DNA of 5,155 nt from Desulfobacterales bacterium (lineage in GTDB: Bacteria; Desulfobacterota; Desulfobacteria; Desulfobacterales; C00003060), in contig DAOUTV010000172.1 in the NCBI GenBank assembly GCA_030668505.1, forward strand, positions 1 through 5,155. The letters are read 5' to 3'. The notes beneath the pieces were generated by a model that saw only the letters and a list, made by a program, of their open reading frames with translations, made no database searches and was not told the origin of the DNA. Shown here piece after piece: positions 4,913 to 5,155 of the stretch (positions are counted from its first letter, which is position 1; each line of letters opens with the position of its first letter). The translations under genes and the position numbers were made by a program.

Positions 4913-4920
4913 CGAAGAAA

Positions 4921-5127
4921 GTGTTACAACAAGACTTGAATTTCGTCCAGATTGTGTCGATCATTACTTCCGGCATGGGATGCAAAATAGACAGCATTGA
5001 CATCAAGGGGAGGTCCGTCTCGATCACTTGCCCCGGCGGCATAGAGCAGGAAATAGAATGCGCCATGACCATAGGAGAGATAATAGAAGGTAAACGCGAT
5101 TCAAAAAGCGTATGGGCTATCTGTTAG
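4921..5127 (+). CDS. Small cysteine-containing hypothetical protein, 68 aa
   Basis: I do not recognise this family. From GTG 4921 the product is 68 residues; starting at GTG 4873 it would be 84. Visible features are a hydrophobic N-terminal stretch (NFVQIVSIITSGMGC, 7-21), then alternating beta-like segments (KIDSIDIKGRSVSITCPGGI, 22-41), and a short helix (ECAMTIGEIIEG, 46-57). Cysteines fall at 21, 37, 47 and 68, but they do not form a CxxC metal-site pattern. It is probably cytoplasmic, since the hydrophobic stretch is too short and interrupted to be a clear membrane span. The pattern of short strands with conserved-looking glycines suggests a small folded domain rather than chance reading. 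The shorter start is preferred because of the strong ribosome site; the first 16 codons of the longer reading contain that site. Confidence 0.6.
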   Translation: MLQQDLNFVQIVSIITSGMGCKIDSIDIKGRSVSITCPGGIEQEIECAMTIGEIIEGKRDSKSVWAIC

Positions 5128-5155
5128 TAGTCTGTTCGTGGGATTTCATCATCTC

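Larger units (their letters stand above)
4648..4920. other. AT-rich intergenic stretch after the metallophosphoesterase
   Basis: No intrinsic terminator follows the metallophosphoesterase. TTTTGCT (4698-4704) and AGCAAAA (4720-4726) form a 7-bp inverted repeat without a T-tract after it on the plus strand. The only ORF is the doubtful one at 4726-4833. A TTGAGA at 4848-4853 has no properly spaced -10 box, so the promoter of the downstream gene is not identified. Confidence 0.5.

Noticed and set aside
4830..5072. Minus-strand ORF of 80 codons
   Set aside because: Antisense of the cysteine-containing small gene, which has a strong ribosome site and more protein-like composition.

Overview
This 5.2-kb window looks like chromosomal DNA of a mid-GC, Gram-negative anaerobe, most probably a Desulfobacterota (deltaproteobacterial) lineage. 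This placement is an inference. It rests on the joint presence of the C-terminal part of a UPF0182 membrane protein, an HU-family protein next to a lysine/alanine-rich histone-H1-like protein, short CCCCGCC-CAAGC-GGGG palindromes, and a good sigma-54 promoter. There are no rRNA, tRNA, CRISPR, phage or transposase genes.

Layout. Positions 2-1651 (+) hold the C-terminal ~549 residues of a UPF0182/COG1615 protein cut by the window edge. Two small same-strand genes follow: a charged 88-aa protein (1742-2008) and a 24-codon ORF with a strong Shine-Dalgarno sequence (2031-2105). The 24-codon ORF's last codons lie inside a long bidirectional terminator hairpin (2097-2141), which also serves the convergent minus-strand pair. 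That pair is HU-like (2852-2574) followed by H1-like (2543-2163), read from a TTGACA-17-TATTAA promoter.

Positions 2853-3487 hold no convincing gene. They contain the HU promoter, an orphan plus-strand terminator (3070-3106), and a block of palindromes bracketed by two REP-like hairpins (3167-3359). A sigma-54 type promoter (3383-3398) then reads into a 38-aa single-span membrane microprotein (3488-3604). About 250 nt of hairpin-rich non-coding sequence follows, ending in a strong intrinsic terminator (3852-3888). These parts form a compact unit of about 480 nt: sigma-54 promoter, microprotein, structured 3' tail, terminator. It is the most interesting candidate for something undescribed in the window.

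The last section holds a calcineurin-like metallophosphoesterase (3985-4647, +) behind an imperfect inverted repeat, a doubtful 35-codon ORF (4726-4833), and a small cysteine-containing protein of unknown function (4921-5127), whose start is best placed at an internal GTG with a strong ribosome binding site.

Only the HU/H1 pair has a clear shared role, nucleoid packaging. The other genes look like independent transcription units.
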